A DNA stretch of 64,000 nt from Darksidea phi (taxonomy: Eukaryota; Ascomycota; Dothideomycetes; Pleosporales; Lentitheciaceae). The position numbers were made by a program, and so were the translations under genes. Below the pieces are notes generated by a model. The model was not told the origin of the DNA. It saw only the letters and a program-made list of their open reading frames with translations, and ran no database searches. The stretch covers positions 62,001 to 126,000 of the forward strand of contig JASJFT010000126.1 of NCBI GenBank assembly GCA_030770425.1, given 5' to 3'. The first letter of the stretch is position 1, and each line of letters starts with the position of its first letter. Positions 46,208 to 56,240 of this stretch are shown in pieces.

Positions 46208-47662
46208 TCACTCATCACGTGTTTTAACCTTCGGTACCAACGCCCATGTGATCCCCATAGCAATAATCAATCCCAAAAGCATCGGTTGCATGACCTTGAC
46301 GCCAGCTTTGCTTGCTATCACGCCAGTGAGGGCTGGAAAGAGTGCACCACCAGCTTGTGCAAGAACAAAAACGAAGCCTAGCACATGTCAATGAATCACC
46401 CTTGGGTAGATGGGGCGGAGAAGGGGGGATGGTCTCTCTCGTACCTAGTGCGGTTGGCCGGATCCGCTCCGGAAAGAGTTTCGAGCCAATGGACATACCA
46501 GTGGCGAACATGGGGCCGAAAAAGAATCCCAGGAACGATATCGCAACTGCTCCGCTGACTAGATCTGGGACTAGCCAGAATACCAACTGCAGCGCTAATA
46601 TAATGAAACAATAAAACATTGTCATCCTCCGTTCCCCAAACCTATGCGTCGGCTCCGCTAGCAAGACGCGACCAAGGAAAATTCCACCCCACAGACCTGC
46701 AGGGATGTACCCGACCTCGGGGAGCTTGCCGTTACGGGTGGAGATGAGATATTCAACGACCCAACCACCAGCTGTAATCCCAACACCTAGCATAAAGAAA
46801 TAGAAAAGCGATAGAAAATAGACTGGGGGACTCTTTAAAGTGTTCTTGATATCCTTGGTCGCAGCTTTGCTTCGACTTGTCGTTCCGTTGACTTCGGTCT
46901 CGTTCCCTCCGGCAGTAGGCTTCTTGTGTATTTTCAAAGAATTTTTGAATGCCAATGGGACGGCTACAACATTGATGGTTCCAATGCCGACGAGAAAGAG
47001 ATAGCAAAGCTGCCATCGGTCGTCGCTCAATCTAGAAGCAATTGTTGTGACTACGAAGGGGCTAACAAGGGAACCGAGAGCGTACATGGCATGGATGAAT
47101 CCTAGCCATTTGTGTGCTCCTTTGATGGAGGCTACAAACGTATTTCCATGGGCATCTTGGTATCCCATTCCTAGAGCTTGAAGGAAGAAGGTTATAACGA
47201 AGAGACCAAAGGGTGGGTTCCAGAAGCGGGGGAGCTGTGCTACGAGTTGGATGATGGCGCCTAGAGTGAGGATGGCGCCTAGATCGAGATACTGAGCTAC
47301 ATAGCTATTCGTTGCTGCTGCTACGAGCCATCCCAGAAATGTTGTCGCGTAACTATTCAATGTGGTTAATGAGCGAGTAAAAGCATTGCAGATTGGATGG
47401 TTTCATACATTATCGCAACGTACTGTGTCCCGACGCTATAAGTGCGGAGTATGTAAGGGGTTACGGCTCCGAGGCTGCCATCGTTGGCACCGGCGAAGAA
47501 GTATGAGAAACCTGCTGCAACGAGCTGGAAAATAGTTTTTCTAGCTAAGCCAGAACTGGCACCCTCATCGGCGAGATCACCTGGGATGGACTGAGGCGGA
47601 CTCGGGTTGATTGTTCGGAGAGCGATATCTCCGGGTCGGTCGGTACGGGCTTGATCGGCCAT
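46208..47662 (-). CDS. MFS transporter (FucP/Bsc6-like subgroup)
   Basis: Twelve-helix secondary transporter of 443 residues. Exons are 47662-47409, 47352-46445 and 46377-46208. The first helix begins KTIFQLVAAGFSYFFAGANDGSLGAVTPYI, a glycine- and Asp-containing opening typical of the fungal group related to FucP and Bsc6. The second half carries ISTRNGKLPEVGYIPAGLWGGIFLGRVLL and the loop HRFGERRMTMFY, with FLGFFFGPMFATG late in the protein. A central hydrophilic loop (about 35 residues, SLKIHKKPTAGGNETEVNG) separates the two halves. Start MADQARTD is taken because the upstream frame is hydrophobic and atypical. Substrate is unknown; related genes sit near sugar or secondary-metabolite loci. 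Confidence 0.82.
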
Positions 47663-49055
47663 CTTCACCGAGGGCTGCGAAAGCGTGAAGACGAAGGTTG
47701 AGGCAAATGCAGGGTAAGAATGTAACGCAAGATGTAATGGGTGCGGTTGAAATAGCGAATAGGTCACGGGTACACCCGCATGCAGGTGCGGTAGGATACC
47801 GTAAGCGGAGGATTATGTTGATGTCGGAAGTATTAAGAAGGCTAGCTTATATGTACAACTGGAAGCGCTAGGTCATGTGGTTGGCCAATGTGCTTGGACG
47901 TGTGGGAATAAGCCAGAAGTTATACCCGAGTCTCCGAGATCGGTGTCTGCGATTTGCGGCAATAAGCTATATATTAGACGTATTTCTACATTAGGTATTC
48001 CGCATCCTACGGGGAAGGGGGCAGGCTAAGGGTCCACCCCACTTTCCCCCTTGCGCGCACATGCGCATTGATAATGTTACGGACGTACACTGCATTGCAG
48101 TATGGTACGTAAGCACGAAGCGAATCCATTCCACACTTATGCTACACGTCGTCCTCCAATTCCGCTTACTCCTACGGTTACATGCGTTAGTACTTTCAAG
48201 GACGTAAGCAGACAAGAAGGTTGCTGTCGAACCAGGGCACAGAAATTGCACTTGTGGGATTAAGGCCTGATACTCTGCCGTGCTTTTCATATTAGATTTC
48301 TTGTTATGTCTGCCTTGGTAATTGAATTACTGTAACTGAATTCCTTAGGTGCTAGAAGATAACTACAGTAGCATTTTTACTAATGTGCTCGTAAGTATAT
48401 CAGCAATGATATGCGTAACCGTGGTAAGGCCTCCAACTATTCAGCTGTATATTAAGCTTTGCCTATGCACGCGAACAAGCTTTCTCGTGCGAAACAAGAC
48501 CTGAGATGCTTCAATTGTGTGGAGTCTAGTGGGCCCTTAATGCTTCAGGCAACAAGATATTGACATAGCGGACCACTAATTGGGCCGAATGGGGCCAAAA
48601 AGATTCAGTCATGGTTCTATGGCGGTCAATGTAGCAGGGGATCCACCTCCGCTGTTGGTGAATAGGATTGCATTGCAGATACAACCTACAGCAGAATCAG
48701 AAAGACGTGGTCCAATGAAGTACTGCCGTGATAGAGAATCTGAGTGTGTTTGGTCATTACGGTCTTGCTCCCGCTTCATGGATACTCATACGTATGCATA
48801 TGGCAATAAGATGGATCATCATCCCTCCGCTCTACATTCCGAGCTGCCTCATTTGTGCTACTTCTTAGATATTGCGTGATGGAGCATGGTTCCCGAAAGG
48901 TCGCGTCGTCTTGATGGCAGCATAGCATGATACCGAAGACCGCCTCTTCATCAATATAAAATCCCCTTGAAGTCAGTACAACCGTCTCACAACAAGCCTC
49001 AATCGGGGGACTCAAGTACACCTTTGCTCTCTATCATCATTTCTGGCACTCTAAA
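47663..49055. promoter_or_regulatory. 1.4-kb divergent intergenic region
   Basis: This lies between the starts of the MFS gene and the Gfo/Idh/MocA gene. Frames here are short and unconvincing. AT-rich patches occur near 48290-48430. Confidence 0.45.
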
Positions 49056-50839
49056 ATGCAAGCCACCAAGCGTCGCTACAGTGGGCCAGCGTCCGCATTC
49101 TCCCACCCGGCCAAAACAAAACGAGTACAGAAAACCACGGATGCTATCCCTAGAATTCTGATCATGGGTGCGGGCTACCGCGGCCATGCTTATGCTGGTC
49201 CCATTCATGAATCTAGTGAGGGCATCCTCGCAGCTGTTGTCGAGACATCAGCGTTCAAACGGAAGGCCTTCGGGGACACCTTCATTTGGGGCGCTGCAGG
49301 ACGCGACGGTCCACGAGAGGGAGAGGAGTTTGAGAGTTGGGAAGACTTCGTCAAATACGAGACCAGCAGAAGGGACAAGGTACGGATGGGTGAGAAGGTG
49401 GAAGACCCCGGCGTCGACGCTGTATTTGTTTGCGTCCTGGACGAGCTACACGCACCAGTGATCAAGGCTCTTGCGCCACTGGGCTTGCATATCATGTGCG
49501 AAAAGCCGCTGGCCACGCGATTGGAAGATATAGTGGGCATTTATGCCGCTTTGACGAACGGGTGGCATAAGTTGCAGCACCAGACGGTGTTCGCTGCTGG
49601 GTTTGTGCTGCGATACAGCTCGGCAAACATGTTGCTGCGGAAGCTGGTTAGGGAAGAAAAGGTCGTGGGGGATGTGGTTAGCGTTGAACACACGGATATG
49701 ATAGGATGGTGGCATTTTGTCCACAGCTACGTGCGGTATGTTACCGATGCTTATCCCCTTCGAATTGGCTTCTAACTTAAACACGCTAACAAATCGAATG
49801 TAGAGGTAACTGGCGTAAAGAATCAGCAAGTGCACCTTCGCTTCTGACCAAATCTTCACACGATATCGATTTCCTCCTGTGGCTACTTTGCTCACCTACC
49901 TCCCTATCGTCTGCTGTCGACCGGCCGCACCTCCCCTCTAGAATTTCGTCCTTCGGCCGTTTACATTTCTACCGGCGTGCATACAAGCCACCCGCTGCTG
50001 GGGCCGCAACCAACTGCCTCTCATGCCCCATCGAGCCGACCTGTCTGCACAGTGCCAAGTCACTGTACTTGCACCGGCATTTAGAAAATGGTGACACTGA
50101 TAGGCCCGTCAACCAAGTCGTGCCCGAGATCGAGGACCTACTCAAGAAAAGTGGAAAAGTACGTGCTGCGGAGCGTTTACTTCGTGCGCTGAGCGACGAC
50201 TATGACGAGAGCACTCCAACAAAAGAAGTGAGCAGGAAAAATTGGTATGGGCGCTGTGCCTGGGAATGTGATAACGATGTGTGCGATGATCAGATTGTCA
50301 CAATGGAATGGGATGATGATCCATTACCCGCTTCTTGCCAGAACGAGCAAGGAGATGACCCAACCACACAGCAGATCACTAAGACTGGTCAGGAAGGGCC
50401 CAACCGTCATACTGCAAAGACGGTGCAGTTCCATATGGTGGCACTCACAGACGCCGTCGGTAGCCGGCGCGGGCGTATCTCCGGTACCACTGGGGAGATC
50501 TCATACGACTCGACAACTATCCGCGTCGTTGACTTCCGCTCTGGGAAGGAGACAGTATATGCGACATCGCAGACGGGCGACGTCCGTAACGATCGGGATG
50601 AGAGGCTCACGCAAGACTTCATTCGGGCAGTGGCCAAGGTGAAAAGCGGTCAAATGAACGCAGATGAGGCGCAGAGGGCTTTTTTGGGATGTACTGTTGA
50701 GGATCTTATTAGAAGTCATCTTGTTGTTTTCTGGGCGGAAGCAGCAAGGAGGAAGGGGCGGGTTCTAGAGTGGCGGGAATGGTGGGAGAGGGTGGTTGAG
50801 GGGGGATTGAGGAAACTGAGTTCGGAAGTGAAGCAATAA
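49056..50839 (+). CDS. Gfo/Idh/MocA-family NAD(P)-dependent oxidoreductase
   Basis: Sugar or inositol dehydrogenase-type enzyme of 571 residues, from exons 49056-49735 and 49804-50839 (68-nt intron, GCTAAC branch). The Rossmann fold opens with RILIMGAGYRGHAY (GxGxxG-like), followed by VDAVFVCVLDELHAP and the family CEKPLA motif, with the Lys that binds substrate and cofactor. Splicing joins HSYVR to GNWRKESASAPSLLTKSSHDIDFLLWLL; the last part is the conserved His-Asp-Ile-Asp segment of the active site. A Cys-rich patch (CLSCPIEPTCLHSAKSLY) and a long C-terminal extension follow, as in other fungal members. It is roughly 150-200 residues longer than bacterial enzymes. Substrate is unknown. Confidence 0.88.
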
Positions 50840-51128
50840 TTCCATGGTCGAAAAGTTTAACTGCTTTAGCGAAAAGTCCTTTGCTACGAGGCTAAAATCC
50901 CCATCACGGTAAAATCAAAAATATATGTCAGCGGTACGGATTGTCTTTCGGTCATTATTTTCAAACCCTATCTTTCTAACACATCAGATTTGCTACGCCA
51001 TTTATATCAATTCAAACATTATGTGCGGCTTTGTTTGTCACGTGAGAACGGCCTTTTCAAGCTAGTTGGACCTTGGTAATCCTCCCAGAACCGTGACCCC
51101 ACAATACTACCAAACCATCGCATCGACC

Positions 51129-52184
51129 ATGGCACCACCTAACGCCAAAGTGAAGGCAGTAGCGAGTAAGAAGCCCGCTCGGAAATCACAGAAAGAGAAT
51201 AATGAGGGAGCAAAAGCGCCACAAGAACCCACAACGGCGATCCCGCTCGAGCTTCAGCAGCTTCTGTTGAACGTCTTCAAAAACTGCTTTTGGGAACGAT
51301 TTGAGTCTGATATCAAGCCGTTACTGCAGGAAGTCAAAGGTCATTTGTATAACAGAGATTTTCTAACGGCGTTCGGGAAGAAAGAATATCTCGAAGCGTA
51401 TGCCGCGCGGTGGAGTCCAAGTAGGGCCCTAGGGTATCTGCAGGTGTTGGAGAGCTTGACGAAGGAATTGCAACCGTTCTCTGAGACGGATGGAGAATGC
51501 GAAGACTTACGCTGGAAGGTCGTCTGCCTCGGCGGAGGTGCAGGCGCCGAGATCGTCGCGCTTGGCGGGTTCCTGAAATGGCTGGATATGACCGTGGAAG
51601 AAGAACATGGACGGAACATGAGCGTTGCGGTTATCGATATCGCTGACTGGGCGAATGTGGCGGAGAGCTTAAGGCAGCATATTATTACGAAGCCGCCGCT
51701 TTCGAAATATGCGTCAGCCGCTGCACAAGCTGCTAATGCTGCGCTGATCGACCCGACATGCTTGGACGTCTCCTTCCACCAACACGACATCCTCAATACG
51801 CCTTTCTCCACCCTATCACCTTTGCTACAAGGCACGAATTTCGTCACTCTAATGTTCACCCTCAATGAACTATACTCGACCTCGGTCTCCCTCACACAGC
51901 AATTCTTACTGAACCTAACGCCTTCTCTTCAACCCGGCTCCTTCCTTTTGGTAGTTGATAGTCCTGGAAGCTACTCAACCGTGAGTCTCAATGGTGCAGA
52001 GAATAAGTATCCCATGCAATGGCTGCTGGACCATACGCTGCTCGAGGAGCGAGGAGTGAAGCGGCAATGGGAAAAGGTCAAGGAAGAGGAGAGTAGATGG
52101 TTCAGACTGGAAGAGAAGCTAAAGTATCCCATTGGATTGGAGAACATGCGGTTTCAGTTGCATCTGTATCGGAGGGTGGGGTGA
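51129..52184 (+). CDS. BMT6: 25S rRNA (uridine-N3) methyltransferase, BMT6 family
   Basis: SAM-dependent enzyme that makes m3U in 25S rRNA (U2843 in yeast), a nucleolar step of 60S maturation. Single exon, 351 residues. The start ATG sits in a good context (ACC before, G after) and opens a Lys/Ala-rich N-terminus with a basic, probably nucleolar, signal (SKKPARKSQKEN). Family blocks: LELQQLLLNVFKNCFWERFE, RWSPSRALGYLQVL, the SAM-binding loop CLGGGAGAEIVALGGFL, VAVIDIADWANVAESL, FVTLMFTLNELYSTS and LLVVDSPGSYSTVSL. An in-frame extension upstream of the ATG has no Met. It is one of two rRNA/60S maturation genes in the window, with EFL1, but they are 34 kb apart. Confidence 0.9.
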   Translation: MAPPNAKVKAVASKKPARKSQKENNEGAKAPQEPTTAIPLELQQLLLNVFKNCFWERFESDIKPLLQEVKGHLYNRDFLTAFGKKEYLEAYAARWSPSRALGYLQVLESLTKELQPFSETDGECEDLRWKVVCLGGGAGAEIVALGGFLKWLDMTVEEEHGRNMSVAVIDIADWANVAESLRQHIITKPPLSKYASAAAQAANAALIDPTCLDVSFHQHDILNTPFSTLSPLLQGTNFVTLMFTLNELYSTSVSLTQQFLLNLTPSLQPGSFLLVVDSPGSYSTVSLNGAENKYPMQWLLDHTLLEERGVKRQWEKVKEEESRWFRLEEKLKYPIGLENMRFQLHLYRRVG

Positions 52185-53332
52185 GTGCGTTGTAAAGATG
52201 TTTATGCGGGCCCGGGCTCGATCCGACCGCGCCGCATAAAACGTGCGCGCTGAGAAGAGCAACGATATATCCTTGTACGGATTGAATAGAAGGCTTCCTT
52301 AATGTGACGCAAGGTGTGGGCATGATGGGCTCGTGATCTCGTGTTGTTTAGGACGAGCATTCCAATGGCTCTGTGTAATGTCCCAACTTCAAAACATCAA
52401 AACCCTTCCTCCACCAAAACTATGCTACATCCTCTTCATCAAGTACCATATTTATTTTGAAAGCAAAGTCTCGGGGTACCAAGGCCCGCAATACCCTCCA
52501 ATACCCTTGTTTTCTTCTCCCGCTACGACTACTGCGACCCCGTCCTCTCTCCCATGCTTCTGGCCCCTTACGTATCCTCAGAACAGTTGTATCACATCCG
52601 TCGCAAGCTCACTTAACACTGTACAATGTGTCTCACGTTTGTGTTCGTGAAATGGAAGAAATGCCACGCCGAGCAATGCGCCCGAAAAGCCGACCCCTCC
52701 AAATACAGCGCCGATGCTGTACCGCCGATGCCCATGCGGCAGAATTCTCTTGGCGAATACGTGCGTGAGGAGGCCTGGCATAGTGGAGGTATAAAGGCCG
52801 CGACGATCTTAGACCGAGCGGTAAGCCGTCTCTCATTGGCGCAGTTACCGAGTGGGAAGTGGAAAGGAGATTGGACAAGAGGCTTGATGGTTGGGTATGG
52901 AGGTTGGGAAGACGGAGGGAAAGTACAGGCGGATGGCTGACGTGTAAAGGAAGAGCGAGGATCCCGGACTTAGCGATCTGCTGGAGGACTTATTGATGGG
53001 TGGTGGAGAGGGAGAGCGATGGGGGAAGGGATTGTGGAGAGCGTGAGAAGGAGGGAGACGAGAAAGAAGGGAAGAATGAAGATATAGAGCGATAGTCAGG
53101 GTGATGATGATTACCGAGAGTTATCTAGTGAAGACCCTACGCGCCGATGATCTTAAGTAGTTCATCGTATTATTTTCCTCTTCTTGATCCTTCCGTTACC
53201 GAGACTTGCGTTCCCAATCACGACCCAAGTGTAATTGAGAGGTTTAATATCCATAAACACACAGGCATACCGACTCTGAATCAATCATACTGCAGAGTTC
53301 ATATTACCGCCGATATCCCACCAATCTTCATG
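52185..53332. other. Convergent intergenic region with a polypurine tract
   Basis: It holds a purine-rich stretch on the plus strand (about 52975-53090). An open frame at 52626-52940 has an ATG but no recognisable domain and is not accepted as a gene. Confidence 0.45.
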
Positions 53333-55608
53333 TCAGTTTCTTCCTATGAAGTCGTTTTCCAACGCTCGAACAAACTCAAGTGGCTCAAAACTGCCGTCTC
53401 CCGTGAAGTCTGAAAATTCAGGGAAGTCAGATGACAGAAATTGCGGTGCGGGGTTCACAAGACCCGGAAAAACATCGAAGGTCAACGGCGGTAGATTGAA
53501 TCCCTCGGGTTGGTGCCTCTCCAAGTATGGAGACGTGGCAAGATTTTGTATTTGCGCAACCCCACCAGATGCAACTATAGCGTCTTTTCTTCTTCGTTTG
53601 TCTTGATAGATTCTGGATACCTTGTTGAGCGCGTTGATCGTTCTAGCCATGGTCGCGAAATCCGGTCGTATTGTGCTTGTTTGCGTCATCACGGAACCCA
53701 GTTTTTCAAGCGCTCGTAAATCGTCTTCGCATTCTTCAGGGTTGGTGCAGGCGATGATATATTCGTATAGTGTGAAGACCGTACAGAAGGGATAAAAGCT
53801 TACGAGCCTAAAACACTAGGTGAGCAGGTTGTAGGGGAAAGAAAATAGTGTCACGAGTCTTACTGCAACGAGAGAGACCGGTGTGTCTCGTCCATGAGCT
53901 TAGGTACAGTATAATCGAGCAAGATACGTACAATCTTGCGGGCGGCTCGTAGTGTGATCTGATCTACTGGGTGTTCCTGCTCGTGACGTCGCACCAACCG
54001 TTTGATTCCTATCGTGAGAGAATACGTGCCCATGATGCAATCCGCAATCATATCGCGCATAATGGTCGTCGTACTTTTAGCATTGAGAATGTTTTCCTAA
54101 GCCAGGTGAATTAGTTATGACATCCTCTTCTTGCCGACTGAGAACGAGGCAAATGCGTATGGTTTGAGGAAACCCTTACCAAGGTCCATTCTGCAATGAG
54201 CTCTTCAATCTCACAACAGAATCTGTCAATTTTGTCTGGAAGGCTCCCTTCGCCACCCTGAGAAGACGCACCGTCTATGACATTTAGAATATCCGCAGAC
54301 ATAGCTGTAGATTGTATCAATACAACTGAGAGTATGATCAGGGGGGGTTTTGGACGGGTGCTAGTCAATGTAAATATAGCCGGTGGCTTGACTTTGTTCG
54401 GCGAATACCGAATAATGTTCGGCTTCTTATAAAAGAGACGAAAGAACATGTCGCACCACAACGCGTGCCAGTACAATGACCGCAGTCCGTTTCTGTTGTT
54501 CTCCTCTTGGTGAGTCGCAGCCGGGAGAACATCAAGACGATCGATGCCTTTGGTTTTAATGAAATGACACGATTTGCAATGGAACCTCCAAGACAGCTGG
54601 TAATCAAAATTGATGATTGCAGTCCACCCCGTCAAAGCTGCAGTCCAGCCATCCAAGTCGTTTCCAGACTCCGAGGCAAGCCATCTGGGTACGGAATCGA
54701 GCACCTTGAGATACGCTGCCTTCGTACGCATATCGTTAGGACCGTGTAACAGGTAGAGTCCGTGATATAGAGCGTTGTAATACAAGACGTGTAGGCCGGG
54801 ATCAAGGGTGACATAGGGAGAGCCGACAACGTCGGGAAAAGTGTAGAGGGTGTCGACATCTGGGAACCCATTCGTCCCAAAAATACCTTCCTTAAGCACA
54901 GCGCTGAAAAGATGCACGAACGCGTCTACGCACTCTCTAGATTCAGCAGACGATATCTTGAGATTGTCAGTGCTTGGTTGTCCCTCCACGACCCGGACCT
55001 TCAGCTTGCCCAGATCATCGAGGGCCTCGTTCAATGCCGACATTCCGTTGTCAATATGCGGAGGAGTTTGTGCGTTGGCCTTCATAAATTCTCTTTTCGC
55101 ATCGGTCGCCATGCGAAAGATCCATGCTTCGAGGATTAGTTGATTTAGAATGCCTTAATGAAGTAGCTTGTAGTGACTGACATTCTTGGCCATTCTCTTC
55201 CATCAGGGCAACATTAGGCGAAGCATCTGTAGGCACAGCGATCGCCGGAGATGCAGTGTCACCTACCGGTGTCTGCGATGGAGAAACAGGCAAGCTCTGT
55301 TGTCCGGTGATGAGTCGTTTTTCGAGAGATTCAAGTCTCTGACTCAGGTGCTGCACAGCAACCCTCTCCTGGGCCAAGCGGGGCCTTTTCCGCCGTTCAA
55401 CATACTGACAGTCCGATTTCGAGGTGATGCATTGATGGCAAATAGGTTCAGCCTTGTCGCACTTGATCTATATAACGGGCCTAAGTAAAATATCCGATGA
55501 ACGCAAAAGTTAGGTACTGACTTTCTTGTGCTTGCACCGCACACACTACAATATCAGTTAGTCGAGTGGATAAGGAGCGGGATATGGGAACGATACAGCA
55601 AGTTTCAT
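53333..55608 (-). CDS. Zn2Cys6 transcription factor, divergent to the PDR ABC transporter
   Basis: Regulator of 658 residues from six exons: 55608-55597, 55545-55522, 55467-55182, 55126-54180, 54096-53864 and 53807-53333. The first coding exon is 12 nt (MKLA) and the second 24 nt (CVRCKHKK). Splicing these to IKCDKAEPICHQCITSKSDC yields a complete CX2CX6CX6CX2CX6C zinc cluster at the very N-terminus. A basic stretch (ERRKRPRLAQER) and a leucine-heptad dimerisation helix (AVQHLSQRLESLEKRL) follow. The middle region has the fungal regulator pattern (WIFRMATDAKREF, HVLYYNALYHGLYLL, YWHALWCDMFFRLFYKKPNIIRYSPNKV). The C-terminus is acidic and aromatic (FPEFSDFTGDGSFEPLEF), a plausible activation domain. 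Its position opposite a PDR transporter with PDRE-like sites between them suggests it controls that transporter. Confidence 0.85.
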
Positions 55609-55783
55609 TCCGACCCACGCACAAGACTTCTGCAGCGTTAGGTGTGTCTGCAGCCCGCAATAGGCTTCCGGTCTTTTAAACAGCGATATGTCCTCTGAAT
55701 TTACGATTGTGGGATGCGGTGCCGAGCTAATCAGGGGGCGCAGTCTGGCGCGCCGCGAGCTGATCCATCCGGACTTTTAAACG

Positions 55784-55800
55784 ACCGCGGAAGCCGCGGA
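55784..55800. promoter_or_regulatory. Two tandem PDRE-like octamers
   Basis: ACCGCGGA (55784-55791) and GCCGCGGA (55793-55800) each differ from the yeast pleiotropic drug response element TCCGCGGA at one base. They are one base apart. Each contains CCG/CGG half-sites as bound by Zn2Cys6 dimers. Function here is inferred from position between a Zn2Cys6 gene and a PDR transporter. Confidence 0.55.
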
Positions 55801-55845
55801 CCCCCGTTCACGCCCGCGCAGATGGCTGACAACACCGGCACTCTC

Positions 55846-55948
55846 GCACTTTAAAATTCCGGCAGCTCGACATGAGGAGAAATTACAGACCGCAACTCCA
55901 GGACTTTTGCACTTCAAAATTTCAGCGCCCGACATGACGAGAAATTAC
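55846..55948. repeat. Direct repeat of about 41 bp in the regulator/transporter promoter
   Basis: Copy one is 55846-55886 and copy two 55909-55948. Both begin GCACTT and end in ACATGA(G/C)GAGAAATTAC, with scattered changes between. They could be duplicated operator sites. Confidence 0.7.
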
Positions 55949-56053
55949 TCATAACGCCACGGCCAGTAATTGGACAAGCTTCTCGTGATGGCTTGCACGG
56001 TGAATTCAGCCCCGGCCTTGGCGCCTGACGCGGCTCGGAACGCAATGCGAGGA

Positions 56054-56067
56054 CTCGGCGCGCCGAG
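56054..56067. promoter_or_regulatory. 14-bp perfect palindrome upstream of the ABC transporter
   Basis: CTCGGCGCGCCGAG, holding inverted CGG/CCG half-sites, lies about 175 bases before the transporter ATG. It is a candidate Zn2Cys6 site. Confidence 0.5.
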
Positions 56068-56240
56068 ACTGCGACCCTAATTTTTGTGGAGGAGCTGAAA
56101 GGTCATGATGATCTTTTTCATAGAAGAGAAGAGCTTATGTAGGTTATAACTTTGGCCTTCCCAGGTGATTGAAAAGGTCCAAAGATCTGTCGATCGCCAT
56201 ACTCCTCCCCCAGCCCCCGCGAATCTCGTCGTCTTTTCTT

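Larger units (their letters stand above)
55609..56240. promoter_or_regulatory. Shared promoter of the Zn2Cys6 regulator and ABC transporter
   Basis: 632 bases between two divergent starts, unusually rich in CGG/CCG triplets and repeated motifs. CCGG(T/A)CTTTTAAAC occurs at about 55668 and 55770, and an inverted relative lies at about 55846-55862. Confidence 0.65.

Noticed and set aside
52626..52940. 104-codon plus-strand frame starting MCLTFVFVKWKKC
   Set aside because: It has an ATG and a Cys-containing start, but no recognised family, and an equally long frame lies on the other strand. Transcript data would be needed to accept it.
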